Shown in pieces: positions 11,101 through 22,503 of a stretch of DNA of 64,000 nucleotides (position 1 is its first letter; every line of letters begins with the position of its first letter). The stretch lies in assembly GCA_949130495.1 (NCBI GenBank), contig OX422208.1, positions 690,199,702 to 690,263,701 on the forward strand, given 5' to 3'. The notes below the pieces were generated by a model that worked only from the letters and a program-made list of their open reading frames with translations, was not told where the DNA came from and searched no databases. The stretch is from Sambucus nigra. Lineage: Eukaryota > Streptophyta > Magnoliopsida > Dipsacales > Adoxaceae. The translations under genes were made by a program, and so were the position numbers.

Positions 11101-14055
11101 ACCGGTAGTAAAGGGTACATTTCCTATTCACAATCTAGAAGTTAGGATTCTATTTGATAATGGGGCATCACACTCTTTCATAGTAACTAGATTTGCATAT
11201 GCTTCCAGCCTATTAGAGACAATTGGTACTCTCCTTATGTGTGTAGAGTCACCATCGGCTCGTGGTTCACTCATATACTCGATCTGTAGGGGTGTGGACA
11301 TTAACGTGGGTAGATTGTGTTTAGCCGCCGACCTTCTTATGTTAGATATGGATGGGTACGATGTTATTCAGGGTTTGGATTAGCTAATTGGGTACCGAGT
11401 GATGGTGTATTGTTTTGGGAGGACTATTATGTTCTCTATCCCATGGTAGGACATGTTCTTAGTGGCGATGCCTCTTTCCTAGGGAGGTTCGAGCACACAT
11501 CTATACTACATTGAGGAGGAGACCTCACATAAGGTGGTTGTATCTTTAGACTCGATTCTAGTAGTGAGGGAGTTTGAGGACGTATTTTAGGAGATTCATG
11601 GGCTTCCTCCTAGCCGAGAAATTTAGTTCGTTATTGATTTAGCACCAGGTACGAGGCCTATCGCTCGAGCGCCTTATCGTATGGCCGCAATCGAGATGAG
11701 GTGGAATATTCAATAACTCCTGGGGTAAGATTTCATCAAACGGAGTACTTCACCGTGGGGTGTACCGGTGTTGTTCGTAAAGATGAGACATGGACCGCTT
11801 CGGTTGTGTATCAATTATAAAGATTTGAACAAGGTCATGATTCGAAACAAGTACCCGTTACCTCAAATCGATGATTTCCTCGACTAGCTGGGGGGAGAAT
11901 ATTACTTCTCCAAGGTAGATTTGGGGTATGTCTATCATTAATTGCGCGTCAGGGAGCAGGACGTCCATAAGACTACTTTTCTGACACGATATTAGTTCTA
12001 CAAGCTTTGGGTGATACCATTTGGGCTTACCAACGCGCCAGTAGTGTTTATGGACCTAATAAACCTGATTCTCGGAGAGTTCCTTAACCAGTTTATGATA
12101 GTGTTCATCGATGATATTATAGTTTACTCTCTCTCTGAGGATTAGCATGTTGAGCATATGCAGATGATTTTGCAGACACTTCGGGAGGACTAGTTGTACG
12201 TGAAGTTTTAGAATTGTTGGTTTTGTCTTAGAGAGGGGTCATTTTTGGGTCACATTGTGTTTGATTGGGGTATTGTTGTTTATCTGAGTAAGGTATTGTC
12301 GGTTAGGGAGTGGGGAAAGCCCACGATATTGATCGAGGTTTGCAGTTTTCTAGGGCTGGTAGGATATTATCGGCGGTTCATTAAGGGTTTCTCAAAGATT
12401 ACGAGTCCATTAATGAACCTGACTCATAAGGAGGTGTCATTTATTTGGGACTACCATTGTCAGTTAGAGTTTAATGAGATAAAGGATAAATTGACCTCAT
12501 CACCTGTACTTCCACTGCCTAGGGGATGAGTGGAGTACCATGTCTACACCAATGCATTCTTACAGGGACTTGGGGGTGTATAACAATAGGAGGGGAAGAC
12601 TATAACTTATACGTCCCGTAAGCTTAAGCCCTACGAGAGGAATTACCTCGTGCATGAATTGGAGTTATCAATGGTCGTGTTTTCCTTAAGGATCTGGAGA
12701 CATTATCTTTTAGGGGAGTAATTTACTTTGTTCATAGACCATAAATCACTCCAGTATTTATTCACACAGAAGGATCTAAACATGAGTCACAGGAGGTGGT
12801 TGGAGTTCATGAAGGTTTACTAGTTTGATATTAGTATCATCTTGGGATGGATAATGTGGTGGAAGACGCATTGAGCCGACGGCATGCTGGGGAGATAGCA
12901 AAGGTTTATAAGGTAAAGTGGAGAGAGCTTCGACACAATGATGAGATTATCGGGAGTGCATGTTCGTATTAGCTGTCACACCCAAGATTGTTATAAGGGT
13001 AGTGAAGGCACAAGAAGGGGATCGGTATTGCCATGATAGGATTCGCTAGTTGTTAGCTGATAGGGAAGAGTCATACTTGATTAGTTTAAAGGATGGTTTG
13101 CATTTGAACAGGAGACACGTTGTTCGAGATGATGAGGATTTAAGACATGTAGTGATGTTAGAGTCTCATTGGTCCAGATTTTCAATACATCCCAGTGGGG
13201 ATAAGATGTACTAGAATATGCTCTGGCAGTATTGGTGCTCAGGGATAAAGTGGGGCATAGTGAAGTATGTCTCAAAGTGTGCTACCTACCAGCTAGTGAA
13301 GGTAGACCACCATAGGTCGATGGAGATATTGAAGCCACTCGATATTCCAGTGCGAAAGTGGGAGAGAATTTCCATGGATTTCATTACCGGGTTACGATTA
13401 TCGCAACGAGGTCATTATTAGGTTACTGTGTTCGTTTTGCTCGTTTGTTGGTTAGAGGTGGGAGACAACAAGGCATTGGTGCCAGAGATGATTCAGGACA
13501 CCAGTGCTAAGATTGAGCTTATTCGAGGGAACATTGGGTAGCTCAGGACATGAAGAAGAGCTACATTGATGAGGATATAAGGCAAATTGTGCTTGAGGTT
13601 AGTGACCAGGTGTTGATACGGGTGTATCCTATGAAGGGGGTTAAAAGGTTCGATAGGATGGGGAATCTAGCACCGAGATATATGGTACCATTTATGATCA
13701 TCGAGAGGGTGGAACCAGTGGCATATAGGCTTGGACTACCGAAGCACTTATAGAAGATTCACGATGTATTCCATGTGTCATTGCTGAAGAGGTAGTAGAG
13801 GAGGTAGAGGGCTTTTGGCATGTTCCATTGGAAGAGATAGACTTGCAGCCATATATCTCGTATTAGGAGAGACCAGTGGCGATACTTAATCATAGTGAGC
13901 TTAGGATGCGATATAAGGTGGTACCCTTTGTTTAAGTTCAGTGGGGATAGCACAATGTGGACGAGTCGACGTGTGAGCGGGTGGATAACATGCGTGATCA
14001 AAATCCGGAGTTATTCATCGCCGGTATGTCTCAATTTTTAGGGCTAAATTCCTTT
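11101..14055 (+). pseudogene. pol: ChrB pol remnant: protease, RT, RNase H, partial integrase, chromodomain
   Basis: The protease is marked by LFDNGASHSFI (11153-), where the usual DSG/DTG reads DNG. RT has [20 protein letters not shown] near 11818 and the catalytic FIDDI at 12104-12118. RNase H keeps [19 protein letters not shown] and [18 protein letters not shown] near 12660-12790. Integrase starts near 13215 with YVSKCATYQ and MDFITGL. It then jumps to VPEMIQDTSAKIELI near 13480, so most of the DDE core is gone. The C-terminal part (PRYMVPFMIIERVEPVAYRL) leads to a chromodomain-like end (RPVAILNHSELRMRYK, VDESTCERVDNMRDQNPELF) at 13870-14020. Many stops are present. Confidence 0.85.
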
Positions 14056-14070
14056 GTAAGGGAGGAAGTA
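14056..14070 (+). promoter_or_regulatory. Polypurine tract of ChrB
   Basis: GTAAGGGAGGAAGTA abuts the 3' LTR start TGTAACACCC. Confidence 0.8.
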
Positions 14071-15557
14071 TGTAACACCCCATATTTCTGAGTAATAAAT
14101 ATTTAATTAATTTGGATAATTTAAAATTATACATGTGATGTAATTTATTTGAATCACTTATTATATGGTTCTTAAAATATTAATCGGGAGAGATAATTAT
14201 TAATATTTATGTAATATAATTTCTAAGTGAATAGTAAATAATTATTTTACATCATAGCAAGCGATAGTGATGTGACGGTACTATATCTCATCGAGAGTCG
14301 AGTGTAGACTATATGATGTTCTGATAAGAAAATTATTATAGGGTGACTGGGATGGCAATTTGAAGATCACGGTTGCTCCCAAAATGGTCGAGATAGTCAA
14401 AATAGTGTACCCAGGGGTAGAAATTGGGTCCCGAGGCCTTTTTAGACATAACTGGGCCCACACGGGGGTGTTCGGGTCATTTGAGCTTGGGTTATCAGCC
14501 TAATTTCGGGATTAAGATCTTTAAACCTAAGTTACGGAATTAAGGGTAGCCATAATTCAAGTTGAAAACCCTAGAAATTGAGAGAAAATAAGAGGAGTAA
14601 AGTGAGGGGCTATTGGGAGACAAATCAAAGAGGAATTGGGGGGTGTTCTTCATTAATTCATCTACTACATAACGTAATCAGACCCTACGAATTTGATCAG
14701 GCAACTGATTAACTTTCTTTCATTCTAAATTGGAGTATTTCAATTCATATCATAGTGGGTGGAAACCAAAATTCACTTTAGGGTGGTTTAATGCAAGAAA
14801 ATGGGTTTTAAGGAATTGAACATGTTGTGTAGACGAAAGGTTCAATTGATAATGCAATATAATTTAATGGCGTTGGAATCTGAATTATATTCCCTGTAGT
14901 TGATGTTGATTAATTTGGATTATAAAATTAAATTTCTAAAAACGATTGTATGAAACACGTGAAAACCCAATTAGGGAATTAATGACTTTTAATGGAATTC
15001 AATGGTGATTAAATGTTGTTATGAGGATTAAAACTAGTCTTAGATGAATGTGATATATTAACTTTGATTGGGTTAAGTTCTGGGAAGAGATTCAAAAGCT
15101 TGGGTGAGTAAAAATGGAGGAAAAGCATTGCGGGGAAGAGGGTAGCCGCCCCTCGATCGATTGACGACATCGAAAATCTGACAATGCTGCTTATTTTATT
15201 TATTTACCCTTCGTTATTTTGTGCACTTTTAAGGTGGATTTAATTACTGAAAAATTAAATGGAAATAAATACCTATAGTCATAGAAGATGGATATTAAGA
15301 AATTAAAGCTTAAGGAAGGGTGAGAAACTTAAGGAATGAATTTTGTGAAATAAATTCTAAAAGTGTTAAAATAAAGACCAAGTTAGTGAGTCTGGGTATT
15401 GTAGTAGAGTGACACTACATTAATAAAATCAATTAGTGTGTAATTAATTCGATTAAGAGTTGGGGAAATGGACTTGGGAATTCTGGTCTAGTGCTATGGG
15501 AGTTAGGCACGGACTGTCCGATTTTTATTTAAATATATATATACGAATAGTGTGATA

Positions 15558-15617
<60 letters not shown>

Positions 15618-16932
15618 TTGTGGGCTTTTTAAATATAGGTGTTAGATATTTTTGTGAATACATACCCATTTAGTGCTATCATAAGAGGTTGCGCGATGTG
15701 GGTGAATCCCATGGCTAGTGAATGCAGGGAGAGTATAGTCTCCATGTCATATCATCCGTGATTTTATTGTATGATTTATTTTCGGGGTACGACATTTGGG
15801 GTATGATTTTGTCTCACACTCGGGGAAATGTGAACACCTCCACTATGTTTGCAATTTATTTACCTATTTCGGTGTGAGTTAACTAATTTATGGTAACCGG
15901 GTTCGAGTGAGCAAACCTGGGGTAATAGCATTTTAGAGACAAACATTCGGCGAGTTATAACTCGGAAGGATGGTTACTATATGCGACATGTGTGTGAATT
16001 TTATAGTATGCTAGTATGTATATAATACGAGTAAATAACTATATGTGGGATAAATACATAATGTGTGAATGTATTTCATAACTATTGTGAATGTTTCGTA
16101 GGTAATTAGAGTTGAATTGATTAAATATGTTAATGAGTAGAATATATTATAAATCAAAGCAAAGAATACTAGGGTTAGTGTCGAAAGTTAGAAAAGGGTG
16201 TACCAAGACTAGTTAGGTGGGTATCATAACTAGTGGGGTAGAAGGTAAGCGATAGGTGTGCACATTATATAAGGGGTGAGTTATATCTTAAAAGAATGCA
16301 ACACTAGCTTAAATATGAAAAGGGTCTAGGCATATTTAAATTATTGCAGTTTAATCACTTGCAACATATTTTCAAAAGGTTTTCATGGGCTCTGACCCGT
16401 GTCAAAATATTTTCCAAATTTTTTTTAGGTGCCTAGCTTGAGGACTCTTTTCAGGGATGTGTAGCTGCAATATTTATGAGACTTGCAGGACTTGATTTAG
16501 ATGCTTCAGCTTATTCGTTCCTAGTTAGGAGATTTATCTCAATATTTTCCTTTGGGCATGTTGTCCTTCCAAACTCTTCATTAATTTAGTTTATTTACCA
16601 GATTGTGTTGAGATTCAGTTTTATTTATTTCAAATTGTAATTGGATTCATTGTTTTGGAACCGATGGTTTATTCTATCTTATGTACTTATATATATGTCA
16701 TGGATTGTTCAGACTATTATTATTATGTGGAAGGTCTGGCTAAATCATTTTATCTTTACTTCTACAAGTTGTTAAGTTAATAATAACAAAACAATTGGTG
16801 ATGATTTTATTTCACATAGGTGGTTAGTAAATTAAATAGTTTTCGATAGTGATGCTAAGAATGAATGAAATGCGATTCGTGTTTATTTTGATAAAGGACT
16901 GATCACCCATGATTAAATTAGGCCAGGTGTCA
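14071..16932 (+). repeat. 3' LTR of ChrB
   Basis: It starts TGTAACACCCCATATTTCTG and ends CCAGGTGTCA. It carries a long AT microsatellite near 15558-15616 and a segment around 15150 with CTCGATCGATTGACGACATC that the 5' copy lacks. Overall it matches 6812-9592. Confidence 0.88.
15558..15616. repeat. (AT)n microsatellite
   Basis: An uninterrupted TA run inside the ChrB 3' LTR. Confidence 0.92.
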
Positions 16933-18022
16933 CTTATTATGTTCGGGAACCATTTCAATATCCAGTGCTAATGGGAATTGAAAGTATGAGTTTTATCCAA
17001 GGGTAAATGGGGTAAGTTTCACATGACATGAGTGTGTCAGTATTTTATTAGCTCAAGATTTATGTCTGAGATGGTTTTAGTGGATGTATCACTAGTATTA
17101 CTATGGTGTGTATATAATTATTGTTGGGTAGATGATCTTTATTGCTCCATCTGTATAAAGTTATCCTGGGTAGGGACTGGTTGGAGATGATTTGAGTAAT
17201 GGTGCACTATCGTGTTCGTTGTTCAAGGGCAAGATGTATTTATTTTTTACGATGTCTGATTTGAAATAGGGTGGAGCCATGTATATAGTATACTATAGAG
17301 GATAATTTCGAGAGTATAGTTTTCTCTTTATATTGACCCCAATGTGTAGGGACTTTACTAATGTGATTCGGGGATATCGGGTTTATCGTCGAGTGGAGAG
17401 ATTGACCTCATTATTGATTAGGTGCTAGGGACTTAGTGTTAGTACGAGCGTTGTATGATATAACTCCCTTAGGGATTTTAGATCATAGGATTAGACTTAT
17501 ACATATAGTGATATGATTCTTAGTGTCCCAATTATGTGTTTTGGGCCAAAGGATCTCAATTACCGGTGATGTAAGGTGATAATGCATCAGGGTAGTTCCT
17601 TGTTGGGAGATATTATTGGATGCTAGGGCATCGATTTTTAATGTTAATTTATGTACATGTGGAGAAAACACTTTCATCTGAGCGGGGTGTAAAAATCATT
17701 GGGTAACATTAGTACCACTAGGTTATAGGTGGGTAAATCTCGAAGATAATTAAGTCGCGATTAATAAGGAAATTGAGATTATCTATACTGTATAGCTATG
17801 CTGAGTATGAGGGGATGATAATTGACATAAATATGTTACGTCTGTAATTTTTGTGCAGATACGCACGCGATATAGGGTGTATAGGCACCCGGGTTAATTC
17901 AAATTTCAAAATCATCAGGGATAAGGGGACGTGGTAATAAATGTGTTGAACCGTATGCCTAGACAGTAAAACCAAAGTTGAAAAAGTAAGAGGAACTGAA
18001 CCTCATTGAGGAGGAAAATTGT

Positions 18023-18057
<35 letters not shown>

Positions 18058-19522
18058 ACAAGGAGAATCATCACACCCGATAGGGGTTTAAAGACTGTGG
18101 AGACATAGGTGAAGGATATGTCTTGGCAGGGGAGGATCCAACAATTTTGGGGAAGTAGCGCGGAGTCGTACTTAGTCAATTCTAAGGGTGACTTGAATAA
18201 ATAGGATGTGGGTTCAACTAGGCAAAAAGTAACTAAGAAGTGCATAATTTTATGGTAAATGCATGGGTCACGGTATTTGGCGTACCCTAAGATAGAGGAG
18301 TAAGATGTACCACGTGACGTAGGATCAACATGTGGATCAATATGAAGCGATGCGTAGAGAAGTTGTCTCCAAGTGTACAACTTGTACATGGAAAGAGGGT
18401 TGGTCAAAGGAGATTGATTGGAATTTTACAAAATTTGGGAATTCTAGGAACGAAATTAATAAGCACACTAGTAACGTTCAGTGTTAGGTTACCTAAATCT
18501 CAAATAGGTCTAGATTTCCTTTGATTTTGTCTATTGGGGTTAACCGAGATGGAGAAGTTATTATTAATTGGGGTGAGTTACACTATTTGGCAGTGTGCCT
18601 AATATTCCATTGAAGAAAGAGAAGGAACCGACACAAGGTGTCATCCAACATTGTTAAGGAGAAGGATGAGATCCTTAAACCCCACCTTTGATATAGTTTA
18701 TTAGGAGGCAATGGGGATTATGTTTTGTTTTGATCAATACATACTATCTAAAGACCGAGGAATAGATAGGAGAGGTGACTAAAATATTGGAGAATGATAG
18801 GAATGCGTATTCTAGATATTTGGGTAATTGGATGGAGTAATTACCATTGGTAGAGTTGCGTGTAATAACTCGTATAAGTTTATCATTGGAAAGATAAATT
18901 TTGAGGCTTTTTGAGGGCGATCTTGTCGTCCTCCCTCTGGTTGGTTAGAAGTGTGTAACAACAAACTTTTCAACCCAAACATGAGTCATACTCCGTCTGC
19001 AAGGATTGGATTAATAAGAAATTCTTTCGCGTAGCTATAAAATGTCATAAGAGTTATGTCATTGCGAACCAAAGTTTTCAAGGTCTGAGGTGAGCGGTCA
19101 GATGTTGTTGTGGGTATCTCTCATGAATAGAGTTATGTGATTTGGAAACAAGGGATGTTAGCAACTAGGGAAGTGGGGCCTTTCCTCGGTATTAAGATGA
19201 TAGAGCCAATGGCGTACTCGCCTTATTGGAGCATTTTTAGCAGGTTTATGATAGTTTTACATAAATTCATCAAGGTGATACCTTAAGAATGATGGAGCAT
19301 ATAAGTGGGAAATAATTTGAATACACTTGTCATCGGTCTTAGGCCATAGTAAGTAGGCCATTAAAAAGGATGATACCACAAGTGGGTGTATAGTGGTGGC
19401 ACCATAATGTTATCGTGATGTTATTTTGGGTACTAGAGGACGTCGCGCGATTGAGGATCCGAAGTTTTTGGTACCATGCATACCTAAATTTGGGGGATGA
19501 AATTTCTTTGTTAGGGGAAGTA
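16933..19522 (+). pseudogene. pol: ChrA pol remnant
   Basis: The ChrA coding part resumes after ChrB. The protease end VILGRDWL is readable near 17165, then a stretch like the protease-RT linker (DIGFIVEWRD...) up to about 17475. RT is not recognisable. At 17910-17960 the RNase H end (HQG.GDVVINVLNRMPRQ) appears. The integrase C-terminal half is seen at 18780-18960 (YLGNWME, LPLVEL). A worn chromodomain tail ends at 19510. The region 17476-17900 has no recognisable domain. Dense stops and frame changes show a dead copy. A short (AT)n tract lies at 18029-18054. Confidence 0.62.
19511..19522 (+). promoter_or_regulatory. Polypurine tract of ChrA
   Basis: TTAGGGGAAGTA precedes the LTR start TGTAACAACC. 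Confidence 0.6.
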
Positions 19523-19855
19523 TGTAACAACCGTTACTTTTAGGAATATTTAAATTTTATGTGTACTCATAATTTAATTAATTTCGAAAATAAAGTGAAT
19601 TGGGTAAATATCAATTAGAGAATATTGGATTAATTTTTATGTGTTATTATATTTACTTGTATGATAAGTAAATAAAATTGTATTATTTTATTTGACGTCA
19701 TATGAGTAAAAGCGACGGGTTGACAAGATCTTATTCGGGACGCACGTGTGGCGTTATGTTGGGAATATGATGATAAATTGATGATAGATGACTCGAACGG
19801 TAATTTGAGTGTGCAGATGATCCCGGAGGGGTTGAGATAGTTAAAATTAGGTACC
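19523..19855 (+). repeat. Start of the ChrA 3' LTR
   Basis: It begins TGTAACAACCGTTACTTTTA and follows the first 330 bp of the ChrB LTR loosely. It stops at GTACC, the target duplication of NonA, and continues after 25832. Confidence 0.75.
19851..19855. repeat. Target site duplication GTACC, left copy
   Basis: GTACC directly precedes the TGATTAGG start of NonA. The other copy is at 25828-25832. Confidence 0.9.
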
Positions 19856-20218
19856 TGATTAGGCACATATTCTTCACATTTATCCCCTTAATTTTGGTGA
19901 TTTTAATATCTCGAACAAGGTAATTGAATCATTTTTAGTCCATATCACTCTATTGTCTGTTTTTAACAATATTCCCTAGTTTTTGTGTAATTGTGATGAA
20001 GTTTCAGGAATGGAATGCAAGAAAGGAAAAGAAGAAAATCAGAAGAAAAGTCAAAGGACAAAAGAGTAAAGTTCCACTCAAAAATCGAAGGCGACACCAA
20101 AAGTGAAGTTGAAGAGCATGAGTTCACAAGACCATAGGAAGAAACGACACCCAAATCGGATTTTAGATCAAAAGATATGGCTAGTCAAAGTTGCAAGGAA
20201 AAAGTCAAAGTAGAAGAA

Positions 20219-20302
20219 AACCGGACCGATCCGGTAGAAATAAAAGAACCGATCTGGTGGATATCGGACCGATCCGAGGGTAATCCGGATCGGTCCGGCT
20301 GT
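20219..20302. repeat. GC-rich palindrome cluster in the NonA LTR
   Basis: ACCGGACCGATCCGGT, ACCGATCTGGT, CGGACCGATCCG and CCGGATCGGTCCGG lie within 84 bp in an otherwise AT-rich LTR. The segment lies 100-180 bp upstream of the TATA box. The matching cluster in the 3' LTR is at 24734-24817. Confidence 0.85.
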
Positions 20303-20399
20303 GCGAATTCCTTGCATTAATTATGCAGATTTTTGGCTTGCTGGATGGTAAAAACTTGTGCCACAAGCAAATTGAGTTGTCAATTTTGAGACTTTGTGC

Positions 20400-20407
20400 T
20401 ATAAAAG
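20400..20407 (+). promoter_or_regulatory. TATA box of the NonA 5' LTR
   Basis: TATAAAAG, a textbook plant TATA box, is conserved in the 3' LTR at 24915. Confidence 0.7.
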
Positions 20408-21313
20408 CCCATGCCCTACATCATTTGGAGGAGGCTAGGTTAGAGGTAGCTAGGTTGAGAGTTCTAGAGAGAATTAGAGGTTGAATTTTAGGGTTAGATT
20501 TTAAGAGAAAATTTTCTATTCCTTTAAGAGTTTTCATGAACCCTAGTTTGTAAGAAATTTTGCATTCCAATTCCATTTTTGTTGCTGAATTCAAGTAAAA
20601 TCTTTCCATTCTCTAGTTTTATTATTTGCAATTTATTTACAATGTCTTGTAGATCCATAATTTTATATGTGAATTTGTTCTTTAACCAAATCATGAGTAG
20701 CTAAATTCCCAAGGGTTGGGGTACATGAACTCAATCCAAGGAAAATTATTTATGTAGAAAATAGAGGTTAAATTAAAATATTGATTGAATCGTGAAAGAA
20801 ACTCATACAAACATTGTCAATCTTTTAATCTCTCTTGCCCTAGGTACTTGAGATGTTTAAGAACTCTTTGCGAGTATGATTTATCATTCACCGCTTTATA
20901 TTTACCTTTGATTTCGTATGGTGCGGGCTTGAACCTCATATACGTAATGCTTAGGATCTATAAAGACTGGATTCATTCAAATTTATAATTTACAATCCTA
21001 GTATTCTATATGGTAATTTGTTAAGGTTTGAGGGATTGTACTCCACCCTATTTTCTCATTCATCTTAATTAATTTAATTTCTTTATTTACCTATTTTTTT
21101 CCCTTTTCAACCATCATCATCTTATTCACTTTTAATTTAGAAGTAATAAATCAGTTATATTCTATCAAACATTCCCTGTGGATTCGATACCCAGACTCTC
21201 CACTATACTCCTTAAGAAGTGTAGTTACAAGTTTAGGTTTTTTTGTATTGAGGTTGGAAGCCGATAACAACGACTAGCGTAACACGGACGCTCGGTTTTC
21301 CACCCGATCAAAA

Positions 21314-21331
21314 TGGCGCCGTTGCCGGGGA
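21314..21331 (+). promoter_or_regulatory. Primer binding site of NonA (tRNA-Asp type)
   Basis: TGGCGCCGTTGCCGGGGA lies three bases after the LTR. It is the known Athila-type PBS, complementary to the 3' end of plant tRNA-Asp. Confidence 0.88.
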
Positions 21332-21433
21332 GTGTTTGTTATAGATTATAATTGACTTACTACTTCGTAAAAATAAAAAAATAAAAAAATTGGAAAAATA
21401 TGGGTGTCACGTTTTTGAATTGCCAACTTTGAA

Positions 21434-22503
21434 ATGTCTTATTTTAACTCTTTTGGTGGCTTTAATTGTTATTCTAATAGTGAGGAGGAGGAGGCACTCA
21501 AGACTTATGACCATTGGATCAATATCACTAAAGATGATTATCAAAAATAGAAGCCTAGTGCTAAGAAACTCCAAATTTATCAAAATCAATTGCTTGAAGA
21601 AGAAAGACTTGAAAAATAATATCGAGAAAAAAATCGTTATTGGGAGCAAGAGTTAGATGCATTATTTGAACCCAATGAGGATTTTTTCCCGCTAGTTTTG
21701 AATATGAAGTAAGTTTTCAACCAAATGAGGAATTCGAGGTGCTAGAACCAAGGAAGCCTACTTTGGAAGAACTCTTACTTGATATAAAAAAGCAATCTGA
21801 TGACCTTGCTGTTACCGAGTTGAAAAATTTAGCAACTTGCAAGGAGTTGAATGATTATTTGAACAACTTAGAGAAGGTCGAGACTTGCGCTTCACCTAAT
21901 ACTTTTAAGAATGAAACCATTGAGAGTGATCCAAGTTCTTTTGAATATCAACCTCTTATAAATATTGCAAAATCTACTGAGGTTGAAGATCATTTGTCTC
22001 CTTGTGTCCCCACTATTATCGAACCATTAAATCCATCGCAAGAACTGGATGAATGTCTTGAGGATGTTGATCCGCTTCTTGTATGGGAATGTTTTTTTGA
22101 GATGCTTCATCTTATGGGCCATACACTTAGACGTGTCACTCCACCAGATCCAATTAAAAATTTTGAGGGAGAAGATTTTGAGGACAAGGACTCTATGTTT
22201 GAATTGTTTTCCAATATGGAATCTTTCTGTTTGTGTGATCCGCTTCCCATACTACTTGAAAAATCTTTGGGAAGTGATTCTATTTTTCTTGGATCCCAAT
22301 GGGACTTGTCCCCATGTGCACTCAAATCCCTCATTATCCCCCTAAATTTTTTAATTGGTGATGGTTCATTTTTTAAAATTTGCATATGCCTTCCGTTTTT
22401 CAAACGGAATTCTTATTTTTTGGAAGGCATGCATCCTAAGGAGGGTACACCATTAATCACTCAAAGTCAAATTGTATTTTGGGTGAACCCCCAAATTTTT
22501 TGA
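21434..22503 (+). pseudogene. NonA-encoded protein of unknown function (broken)
   Basis: I do not recognise this protein. Reading starts well at ATG 21434 (MSYFNSFGGFNCYSNSEEEE). The early part is rich in E, K and Q (IYQNQLLEEERLEK) and has two stops. A one-base change in the T run at 21682-21687 then shifts it into the long frame, which runs to 22503. That part has LEPRKPTLEELLLDIKKQSD, a Cys/Glu/Asp-rich middle with KNFEGEDFEDKDSMFELFSN, and a hydrophobic end (FFKICICLPFF). No zinc knuckle, protease or RT motif is seen. It fills the place where gag would start after the PBS. It could be a diverged gag, or a protein captured by the element. About 356 residues would be expected if unbroken. 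Confidence 0.6.

Larger units (their letters stand above)
6812..16932 (+). mobile_element. ChrB: complete but inactive chromovirus, 10.1 kb
   Basis: Two long LTRs (about 2.8 kb) flank a tRNA-Met type PBS, gag, protease, RT, RNase H, part of integrase with a chromodomain, and a polypurine tract. The chromodomain and the gag start (MPPKRGSPARATT) suggest the Del/Tekay branch. The flanks CATTA (left) and CTTAT (right) do not make a clean target duplication, which fits an old insertion. It sits between the ChrA gag and protease. Confidence 0.88.
19856..21310 (+). repeat. 5' LTR of NonA
   Basis: It starts TGATTAGGCACATATTC and ends CACCCGATCA. A canonical TATAAAAG box lies at 20400-20407. A cluster of CCGGATCGG-type palindromes lies at 20219-20302. 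The open frames in it are not conserved between the two copies. Confidence 0.95.

Noticed and set aside
21407..21649. Minus-strand hydrophobic open frame
   Set aside because: It is the reverse reading of the charged NonA protein; the plus strand has the better start and composition.
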